Source: Amycolatopsis dendrobii (GTDB taxonomy: Bacteria > Actinomycetota > Actinomycetes > Mycobacteriales > Pseudonocardiaceae). From it: DNA of 64,000 bases. The notes beneath the pieces are model-generated. The model did no database searches. It was not told where the DNA came from and worked only from the letters and a program-made list of their open reading frames with translations. Location: NCBI RefSeq assembly GCF_014145675.1, contig NZ_JACGZW010000010.1, positions 1-64,000 on the forward strand. The letters run 5' to 3'. A program made the translations under genes and the position numbers. Shown in pieces: positions 57,703-64,000 of this stretch (positions are counted from its first letter, which is position 1; every line of letters begins with the position of its first letter).

Positions 57703-58320
57703 ATGTTGATCCAGTTTCTCGCGGCGGCAGGCGTTCTCGCCGTGCTGACCGTCGTTCCGGGCCCCGACATGGCGGTAGTGACGAAGCGGTCCATCGCCTC
57801 CGGCTGGCAGGACGGCCTGCGAACGGTCGGCGGCATCACCGCGGGATTGCTGGTGTGGGGCCTGCTCACCGTGGTCGGCCTGGCTGCCCTTCTCGCCGCG
57901 TCCGCCACGGCCTACACCATCGTCAAACTGGCCGGAGCGGCTTTTCTGCTGGTGCTCGGCATTCAAGCACTGCTCCACAGCCGAAAGCGCTCGGCACAGT
58001 CCGGCCCGAAAGCATCGTCGCCCGGCGGGAACCCGTGGCGGACCGGTCTGATCAGCAACCTCTTCAACCCGAAGATCGCGGTCTTCTACACCGGCCTGCT
58101 TCCGACGCTCGCGCCCGCCGGGCTCGCCCCGCAAGCCGGGATGGCGTTGCTGGTCCTGCTGCATGCCGTCCTCACCCTCGTCTGGCTCGGCAGTTACGTG
58201 CTGTTGCTCGCGAAAGCACGCGCGTTCTTCGAAAGGCCCGCCGTGCGCCGAACCATGCACCGCATCACCGGCGTCGTCCTGATCGGGTTCGGCGTCAAAG
58301 TGGCCGCCAGCCAGCCGTGA
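57703..58320 (+). CDS. LysE family exporter
   Basis: A 205-residue membrane protein with six predicted helices. VLTVVPGPDMAVVTKRSIAS is the conserved first loop (PGPD), and NLFNPKIAVFYTGLLPTLAP is the second conserved block. LysE/RhtB proteins export amino acids or homoserine lactones. The ATG at 57703 starts LIQFLAAAG; GTG at 57694 is an alternative, and neither has a good ribosome site. Confidence 0.85.
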   Translation: MLIQFLAAAGVLAVLTVVPGPDMAVVTKRSIASGWQDGLRTVGGITAGLLVWGLLTVVGLAALLAASATAYTIVKLAGAAFLLVLGIQALLHSRKRSAQSGPKASSPGGNPWRTGLISNLFNPKIAVFYTGLLPTLAPAGLAPQAGMALLVLLHAVLTLVWLGSYVLLLAKARAFFERPAVRRTMHRITGVVLIGFGVKVAASQP

Positions 58321-58386
58321 GTCCTCGTCCCGGAAGCTGGCATAGCCTGCTCTTGACTTGCCGACCGCGACGCGGGGGTGTGCCCA

Positions 58387-59274
58387 GTGGATGAGGTTCG
58401 CCGGTCCGCGCTAGATCCTTCGCAGATCACGCCAGGTTCGACACTGAGGCCGGTCGCGCGTTTTGCCGTGGAGCGGGGCGGCGTGGAACTGGCCTCGGCG
58501 GTGTTGGGCCGAGCGGAGATCTTCGAACGCGAACCCCTCGATCACGTGGTGGCTCGGCTTTCCTGGCGAGACGGCCGGCTGGACGCCGCCCGGGCCGCGG
58601 TGACCGCAGCCGTAGCCGCTGCTCCGGCCGGCGGTTCGGTTTACCTGCCCGTCAGCGCCTCAGTGAGTGCTGACCACGCCGAGCGCCGCGACGTCGCGCA
58701 AGCGTGCGGTTTCGCGCTGTTCCAGGAAAAAGAGGGCTTCTGGTGGGCTGACACCGGCCAAGCGATCCCCGATCCCGTCGGACTGCGGCTGGAGCCGATG
58801 TCGCGGATCGGCCGGGAACCGTTCGCCCACGTGATCGCGCAGTGCGTGGCCCAGACCCTCGACCGAACCGACGCCCTGGTGTTCGGTCGGCGCCAGCCCG
58901 AGCAGTGGGTCGCCACATTCCTGGACCACCACGCATCGGGCGCGGACGCCCAGTCGTGGCTGTACGCCGAAACGCCCGCCGGTGTGCCGGTCGGGTTCGT
59001 GGGCCTGGCCCAACGGGAAAGCGATCCAGCGGTGGGCACGATCGTGCTGATCGGCGTCCTCCCGGAACAGCGAGGCCGCCGCCACGTGGACCGACTCCTG
59101 CTGGCGGCCTACCGAGCCGCCCGGACGCGCGGCTTCGCGGAGGTGCAGTCCCTGGTCGATGTGGCAAACCACCCGATGACGGCGGCGATGCTCCGCTCTG
59201 GTGCGGATTCCGACGCCGATCCGTGGCACAACTGGCTTTACCTCATCTCGGCACCTGCGGCGGAGTCGTCCTAG
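58387..59274 (+). CDS. GNAT family N-acetyltransferase
   Basis: A 295-residue protein. The C-terminal half carries the GNAT core: GFVGLAQRESDPAVGTIVLI (beta4), LPEQRGRRHVDRLLLAAYRA (acetyl-CoA pyrophosphate loop Q-x-x-G-R-G/R) and VDVANHPMTAAML. The N-terminal half may be a second, degenerate GNAT module. GTG at 58387 is preferred because GGGGG lies 8 bases upstream; GTG at 58378 is an alternative. Substrate unknown. Confidence 0.75.
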   Translation: MDEVRRSALDPSQITPGSTLRPVARFAVERGGVELASAVLGRAEIFEREPLDHVVARLSWRDGRLDAARAAVTAAVAAAPAGGSVYLPVSASVSADHAERRDVAQACGFALFQEKEGFWWADTGQAIPDPVGLRLEPMSRIGREPFAHVIAQCVAQTLDRTDALVFGRRQPEQWVATFLDHHASGADAQSWLYAETPAGVPVGFVGLAQRESDPAVGTIVLIGVLPEQRGRRHVDRLLLAAYRAARTRGFAEVQSLVDVANHPMTAAMLRSGADSDADPWHNWLYLISAPAAESS

Positions 59275-59336
59275 CCCGGCTCGGAAGCGCAATCGCCGAT
59301 AGTCCTTTGCCCGCGAGGCTTTCGCGCGGATGGATG

Positions 59337-60455
59337 CTATTGCGGAGCCGCTGGTTCTCCGTCAGGCAGCGAGAGGGTGCCTGGTATCCGGGAGGTAATC
59401 GTCCTGAAGAGATTGAGCGGTGTCTGGCATTCCGTTGCCAGTGCCGCTTCGTCGACTTTCGCTTCCACTTGCAGCAGTTCGACCGCGCGGGGAAGGAGCG
59501 ACGGCTGCTCAAGCAGGGGCATCGGGCCTGGCTCGCGGCGGCGCCATCCGCGGTTCGACACCGTGGTCATGGCGTTTCGGTAGGTGACGTCGCTCATCAC
59601 TTTGAGACTGCGAGCGCGGTACAGCAAGGCTTGCAGGCTGACATTCCACTGCTGCTTAAGCAGCCCCAGCCGGTGCCAGTCTGCCTTCGCGGGAAGCTGG
59701 TCGGCGATTTCCTCAGCTGGCATGAGGAATTCGGCGGCGAACCGATGCGCTTGGTCCTCGACGGTGCGGCCGCCTGGCTCCGCGTCCACATGCATCACTA
59801 GGTGGCCTAGTTCGTGCGCGACGTCGAACCGCTGCCGGTAGTAGTCGTTCTTCAACGGGTTGAGCAGAACGATGGGTCGCAGGGGGGTGTCGAAGGAGTA
59901 CGCGTCGACGCTGGCGTTGGCAGGCGGGCTGAACACCACGAGACACCCGTGATTCTCCGCCAGCCTGACCAGATGGCCGACCGGACCGGGTCGCAGGTCC
60001 CACTGCTTGCGCAGCAGGCGTGCGGCTTCCTCCGGGGCGTGGTCTGCCGTGGCCTCGCTCGACACCGGATAGCTCGCCAGGTTGCGTTCCGGGAATTCGA
60101 CGTGACGCTCGATCGTGGTCGAGACGTCGACAGCTATGCAGCCGTAGGCGTGGGCTTGGTCCCGGGATATCTGGCTGGTGGACCGCAGCGACCGGAAGTG
60201 CGGTGCGGTCGTGGCGGTGGGCAGCTGGTTCTGCCGGGGGAGGAAGAAGTCCGGGGCCACGTCGAGAGCCAGCGCGAGTGCCGCGACCGTCGCGGAGGCC
60301 GGGCGTTTGAGGCCGCTTTCGTAGGCGGCCACCGCTGTCGGCGTCTTCTCGATGCGGCTGGCCAGCGCGTTCTTCCGGAGACCGGCCAACTGGCGCGCCA
60401 AGGTCAGGCGGCCACCGTCGAAGAAGGTGGCGATGTCCGGCAGCCGGGAATTCAT
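59337..60455 (-). CDS. XRE regulator fused to ImmA/IrrE metallopeptidase
   Basis: A 372-residue protein. Residues about 15-75 are a Cro/C1 HTH (LTLARQLAGLRKNALASRIE, TPTAVAAYESGLKRPASATV). Residues about 150-270 are an ImmA/IrrE zinc peptidase with HELGH in RFDVAHELGHLVMHVD and the downstream Glu in AHRFAAEFLMP. Such proteins cleave repressors in mobile elements or act as antitoxin-like regulators. Its ATG overlaps the stop of the upstream hypothetical gene by four bases (ATGA). Confidence 0.88.
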   Translation of the reverse strand: MNSRLPDIATFFDGGRLTLARQLAGLRKNALASRIEKTPTAVAAYESGLKRPASATVAALALALDVAPDFFLPRQNQLPTATTAPHFRSLRSTSQISRDQAHAYGCIAVDVSTTIERHVEFPERNLASYPVSSEATADHAPEEAARLLRKQWDLRPGPVGHLVRLAENHGCLVVFSPPANASVDAYSFDTPLRPIVLLNPLKNDYYRQRFDVAHELGHLVMHVDAEPGGRTVEDQAHRFAAEFLMPAEEIADQLPAKADWHRLGLLKQQWNVSLQALLYRARSLKVMSDVTYRNAMTTVSNRGWRRREPGPMPLLEQPSLLPRAVELLQVEAKVDEAALATECQTPLNLFRTITSRIPGTLSLPDGEPAAPQ

Positions 60456-61258
60456 GCCTCACCAATAGCACGAGGACCGTTCTCGCCGCGCGCTGGGCGA
60501 CGCATGCGCACATCCGCGTCTTCCACGGTGTCGCCGGCCGTGCGGGCAAGGTTCTGCGTCGGGCCGGGCTGTGCTTTGTGCGGGCTCGAGTAACCGTTGT
60601 CCTGCAAGTCCACGCGCCATGCCCATGCGTCTCCGTGGTCGACGTTCCAGCGAATGCGGCCGAAGAACACCTCGAAGTCGGTTGTCGTCGAATCCATCGC
60701 GTGGGCGAGGACGAGCGTCTGGCGCAGTTCGCGTTCGTGGTCGGGCAGGCTGTTGACGGGCGGCAGCCCGGGCAGCGTCGCGAGGGGGAAGAGCCCGCCG
60801 TCGTCTACCGCGTGCGGCTGCCTCGCGACGAGTTGCTTGGTCTCGCTGCGTTCTGTCCAGCGGATCTTGGCGACCTGGCCGTACTCGTAGGAGGCGAGCA
60901 GCCAGCGCCACCCGGCGGCGGACCACCCGGGTGATCCGTTGAGATCCGAACGAACGACGGTGCCTGCGGGCAGGAGCGGCATGCTCCGCGAATCCCGGTC
61001 GGAGATGCCTTCGGCGAGGACGTCGCGTCCGGCCGAGTCGTGGCCAGGCGGGACAGCGTAGGTCTCGCACTGGAAAACGCGGTCGAGCCGGTCGCGGAGG
61101 TAGATGTGCGCGTTGTACCCGATCCACCCTTGAGTGTGCCCGCCCGCGGGGTTGTAGTCCTGGCGGACTTGCTCGTAGGCCGAGCGGTGTGCCCAGCTGA
61201 TCCCGGCAAGTATGCCCCGGGCCCGCAGATTCGACATGACGTCGTCTTCTTCGGCCAT
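60452..61258 (-). CDS. Unknown protein coupled to XRE-ImmA; leaderless start
   Basis: A 268-residue soluble protein of no family I recognise. It includes GISWAHRSAYEQVRQDYNPA, WIGYNAHIYLRDRLDRVF and DFEVFFGRIRWNVDHGDAWA. The ATG at 61258 lies 8 bases after a TATACT hexamer (61272-61267) with no ribosome site, so the mRNA is probably leaderless. Its stop overlaps the XRE-ImmA start (ATGA), making a two-gene unit of the kind seen in toxin-antitoxin or phage-control pairs. ATG at 61237 is an alternative start. Confidence 0.6.
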   Translation of the reverse strand: MAEEDDVMSNLRARGILAGISWAHRSAYEQVRQDYNPAGGHTQGWIGYNAHIYLRDRLDRVFQCETYAVPPGHDSAGRDVLAEGISDRDSRSMPLLPAGTVVRSDLNGSPGWSAAGWRWLLASYEYGQVAKIRWTERSETKQLVARQPHAVDDGGLFPLATLPGLPPVNSLPDHERELRQTLVLAHAMDSTTTDFEVFFGRIRWNVDHGDAWAWRVDLQDNGYSSPHKAQPGPTQNLARTAGDTVEDADVRMRRPARGENGPRAIGEA

Positions 61259-61441
61259 GAGATCGGAGTATACCCGATCGCAGTAAAGAGTGCTGAAAAA
61301 TGAACCTGTGGTGTGTCGTGAACTGCCGGGCACCAGTCCGCGCGGGCTGCTGGGCGGAGCAGCGCGGCACTTTAGGCGGGACCGGCGAGATCCCGTGCTG
61401 GCCAACGGGTCTAGATGCTCCGGACTGGTTGGTGCAGCGAA

Positions 61442-62116
61442 CTAACGCACCTCGCCGGGCTGCGGCTCACTCGCCCCGATGAGCCCCAGAACAGGCGCAG
61501 GCACCGGATAAACCCGCTCAATCGGCAGCTCTTCCTGCGCGGCATCGACACGGCCGGAACTGACCAGCCCGTGGATCCGCGTGGCGAACGTGGTGATGTC
61601 CGTGATCCGCGTGATCCACTGGTCGAGATAACGATCGACCGCCTCGCCGGAGAGGCCGATCTGGATCGCACGGCGGTTGAGCGGCGCGAGGGTCGGCGAC
61701 CGGTCGGGATCCCACTGGATGCGGACCGGGCTGGCGTTCTTGCGTTCAGCCCAGTGCCGCTCGCTCGCGTAGGTGCCCGGCTCGTAGCTGCTGAGGGCGG
61801 CGTGCGCGAGGGCCCATTCGAAGCCGTCTCGGGTGAGCTGGATTTCCAGGACGCGTTCCTGGCCGGGTTTGGCCGCCCATCCAGACCGGTACATCATCCA
61901 CAGGAACGAGGGTTTGATCCAGGTCATCCGCTCCCGCTTGAACGGAGCCGCGAACGTCTGGGATTCGACTGCCGCATCGGCTATTTCCCGTGAGTACGCC
62001 TGATAGACGGTGATGGTCTGGTCGGTGAAGCCGGCCCGCACGTCACGGCGCGGGGCGTTTGGCCGGGCGCCGGGGCGGTTCGCCGGGGGCAGGTTGGGGG
62101 CGAGCTGGTCGGACAC
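61442..62116 (-). CDS. DUF4291 family protein
   Basis: A 224-residue protein with the family's hallmark RMTWIKPSFLWMMYRSGWAA near residue 63, preceded by VYQAYSREIADAAV. DUF4291 has no established function. GTG at 62116 follows GGAGG by 7 bases; longer upstream readings are GC-poor at third positions. It is divergent from the hypothetical-exonuclease pair. Confidence 0.85.
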   Translation of the reverse strand: MSDQLAPNLPPANRPGARPNAPRRDVRAGFTDQTITVYQAYSREIADAAVESQTFAAPFKRERMTWIKPSFLWMMYRSGWAAKPGQERVLEIQLTRDGFEWALAHAALSSYEPGTYASERHWAERKNASPVRIQWDPDRSPTLAPLNRRAIQIGLSGEAVDRYLDQWITRITDITTFATRIHGLVSSGRVDAAQEELPIERVYPVPAPVLGLIGASEPQPGEVR

Positions 62117-62255
62117 GTGGTTTCCTCCATGCTTGTGAAGCTGATTGTGCCTGCTCGCAATGGTTGTGTCGCTTGCTTTTCGGCTCCGGAGCGCACTGCT
62201 GTGTGTAACGGATTCTCCGCGGCGACGACCTGTTGTTGTCGGAAGAGGAGGTTCG

Positions 62256-62963
62256 ATGACGGATGCGGTGACTGACGAAGCCGCGGCGAGTGATGCTGCG
62301 GCGTTCCAAGTTCCCGGAACTGCGGTGCTCGCCATGGGCGGGGGAGACGACGGTGCGGAGTCGCTTGCCGTGTGGCATGTCAGCGTGGCGGGTGCGCTGA
62401 CGGGAGCTTGGGTCACGCCGGTCGCGGAGGTGTTCGGGGCTCGCGCGGCGGCGCGGCGTGTTCTGGCGTTTCTCGAACGCCGCGCTGTCGCCGCCGTGTA
62501 CCCGGAGAAGGTGCCGGGCTGGCTGGAGCAGTTGACCGGGGCAGCGGACCTTCCGGAGCGGAATGGCTGGTGGAAACGCCAGGAGTTCTCGCCGGCCGAA
62601 GCGTTCGGGGAGATCGTCGAGCGCCGGCGGCGGTACGCGGACACCGTCGAAGAGGAACGCGCGCGGAACAAGGCGATCACCGAGCTGGAGTGGGTGCACG
62701 AACTCTCGGACAGCGTTGAGATCGGCTGCTTCGAGGATCTGCGGCGGGTCGCCGGGGTTCGTCCCGCGGTGGGGAACCCGGTCGTGTCGGAGGCGCTGAC
62801 GATCGCGCGGACGTTGAGGTGGGTGGTGTCTGTGTGGGCCGAGACTGAGAAGGTCAAGAACCGCCGTCGTTACGTGCGGGAAGCGCACGGCGAGGCGGAA
62901 CCCTTGCCGCCGAGCTGGCTGAGTGCGGTGCAGGTCGCCAGCGAGACGAGGTTGCCGCTGTGA
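62256..62963 (+). CDS. Hypothetical protein coupled to the exonuclease gene
   Basis: A 235-residue protein of no recognised family. It starts at ATG 62256 after GAGGAGG and is helical with an Arg/Glu-rich central stretch (FGEIVERRRRYADTVEEERA). Its stop overlaps the exonuclease GTG by four bases (GTGA), so the two are co-translated and probably functionally linked. Codon bias is typical for the window. Confidence 0.7.
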   Translation: MTDAVTDEAAASDAAAFQVPGTAVLAMGGGDDGAESLAVWHVSVAGALTGAWVTPVAEVFGARAAARRVLAFLERRAVAAVYPEKVPGWLEQLTGAADLPERNGWWKRQEFSPAEAFGEIVERRRRYADTVEEERARNKAITELEWVHELSDSVEIGCFEDLRRVAGVRPAVGNPVVSEALTIARTLRWVVSVWAETEKVKNRRRYVREAHGEAEPLPPSWLSAVQVASETRLPL

Positions 62964-64000
62964 AGGCCGTGCACGGTTACGCCGTCATCGACACCGAGAC
63001 CACCGGAATCCTCACCGGCGGATGGCGGCACCGGATCGCGGAGATCGCCGTCGTCCACGTCAGCCCGGACGGCACGATCACCGGCGAGTGGTCGACCTTG
63101 GTCAATCCGGAGCGTGATCTGGGGCCGCAGAACGTGCACGGCATCCGCGCCGTCGACGCGCGGCGAGCCCCGTTGTTCGGCGAACTGGCCGGCGACCTCG
63201 TCGCGCGGTTGCGCGGACGAGTGCCGGTCGCGCACAACTGGTCGTTCGACGCCAGGCACCTCCGATCCGAGTTCGAACGCCTCGGCATCGAGACGCCGTT
63301 CGACGCTTCGTCGGGCGTGTGCACGATGCGCGCGGCAGGCCGGATCCACCTGGGTTCGCGACGTTCTCTGGCCGACTGCTGCGCGGCGGCAGGCGTGCCC
63401 GAACGTTCCTGGCACAGCGCGCGGGACGACGCGCTGGCGGCGGCCGAACTGCTGGCGTACTTCATTCGCAACGCGCCGGAGGCGGTGACGCTCACCGAAG
63501 CACAGGTGGGTGCCGCGTTCTGGGACTGGCCGCGGATTCCAGCCGGCACCGCAACGGCCGTGCGGCGCAGCGAACCAGGACGAGCGGAACCGCATTTTCT
63601 CGCCCGGCTGGTCGAACGGATGCCGCGTGACGAGGAACCTGTCGCCGACGCGTATCTGGCCATGCTCGACGCGGCGCTGCTCGACCGGGACATCTCGTCG
63701 ACCGAGGGGGACCTGCTCGTCGACCTCGCGCATGATCTCGGCCTGGGCCGGAACGAATTGACCGCGCTGCATTTGAGCTATGTGCGCGATCTTGCCCGCG
63801 AGGCATGGGCCGACGAGGTCGTCACCGACGAGGAACGACACGACTTGCTCACCGTCGCGAAGCTTCTGGCGCTCGATCACGCGGTGGTGGACCAAATCCT
63901 CGACGAGGAACGCACGGCGGCCTCTCCCGCAGCGCCTTCCGGTGGCAAACTCGGCGGGCTCGCGCTGAGACCAGGCGACAAGGTGGTGCTGACCGGGAGC
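62960..64000 (+). CDS. DnaQ-like DEDDh exonuclease with TerB-like region (runs off window)
   Basis: At least 347 residues, cut by the window end. VIDTETTGILTGGWRHRIAE opens the DEDDh exonuclease (D-E motif); VAHNWSFDARHLRSEFERLG and HSARDDALAAAELL hold the remaining catalytic Asp and His. Residues about 230-300 look like a TerB-type helical domain (DEERHDLLTVAKLLALD). The last visible residues, LRPGDKVVLTGS, look like the start of a BRCT domain. 3'-5' exonuclease on DNA is expected. GTG at 62960 overlaps the upstream stop. Confidence 0.87.
   Translation, partial: MKAVHGYAVIDTETTGILTGGWRHRIAEIAVVHVSPDGTITGEWSTLVNPERDLGPQNVHGIRAVDARRAPLFGELAGDLVARLRGRVPVAHNWSFDARHLRSEFERLGIETPFDASSGVCTMRAAGRIHLGSRRSLADCCAAAGVPERSWHSARDDALAAAELLAYFIRNAPEAVTLTEAQVGAAFWDWPRIPAGTATAVRRSEPGRAEPHFLARLVERMPRDEEPVADAYLAMLDAALLDRDISSTEGDLLVDLAHDLGLGRNELTALHLSYVRDLAREAWADEVVTDEERHDLLTVAKLLALDHAVVDQILDEERTAASPAAPSGGKLGGLALRPGDKVVLTGS

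Overview
The window is a chromosomal segment of a high-GC actinomycete. Codons are almost always G/C at the third position, GTG starts are common, GGAGG-type ribosome sites recur, and the gene content is actinobacterial: CsoR copper control, an EspC-like/YbaB/RHS toxin locus, ECF sigma factor with a DGPF partner, and many TetR, IclR, MarR and MocR regulators with divergent target genes. The overall set resembles the Pseudonocardiales (Amycolatopsis-like), but that is inference. I see no insertion sequence, integrase, CRISPR array or rRNA gene. Two tRNA-Val genes lie near 36.7 kb.

Layout. 0-5 kb: cobF, then a copper unit (copZ-copA with a CsoR operator, and csoR). These are separated by long gene-free stretches made of decayed tandem repeats. 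5-8 kb: DivIVA-like coiled-coil protein, MgtC family protein, YciO/Sua5 protein. 8-13.4 kb: FAD monooxygenase divergent from a TetR regulator with three operator-like palindromes; DGPF protein plus ECF sigma factor; F420-type nitroreductase family protein; a 37-bp minisatellite. 14-16 kb: orphan type II thioesterase and secreted sialidase. 16-20.5 kb: an aliphatic amidase operon (AmiC-like, AmiS, AmiE, AmiB-like) divergent from a MarR regulator, without AmiR. 20.5-27 kb: IclR divergent from a CoA-transferase/glutaryl-CoA dehydrogenase-type pair, then MFS, AhpD-like and MocR genes.

27-35.4 kb: Tat-exported phospholipase C, then the polymorphic toxin locus: YbaB-like protein, EspC-like protein, a 1494-residue RHS protein ending in an AHH-type nuclease domain, and a coupled immunity candidate. 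36-44 kb: tRNAs, GAF regulator divergent from a SnoaL-FMO fusion, acyl-CoA ligase, and a MocR/EamA pair whose start codons overlap. 44-47.4 kb: an XRE-NACHT-membrane protein followed 6 nt later by an ankyrin protein. 47.5-57 kb: a secreted-protein region (serine hydrolase, S1 protease, Ag85/EstD-like esterase, G1 peptidase, HAF-repeat protein) with a CocE-type hydrolase and a quinone oxidoreductase. 57-64 kb: LysE exporter, GNAT, a leaderless hypothetical gene coupled to XRE-ImmA/IrrE, DUF4291, and a hypothetical gene coupled to a DnaQ-like exonuclease that runs off the window.

The most system-like units are the EspC-RHS-AHH/immunity cassette, the NACHT-ankyrin operon, the leaderless/XRE-ImmA pair and the AmiR-less amidase operon. 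A genome-level oddity is the abundance of decayed minisatellites between genes, apparently reaching into the TetR coding sequence.
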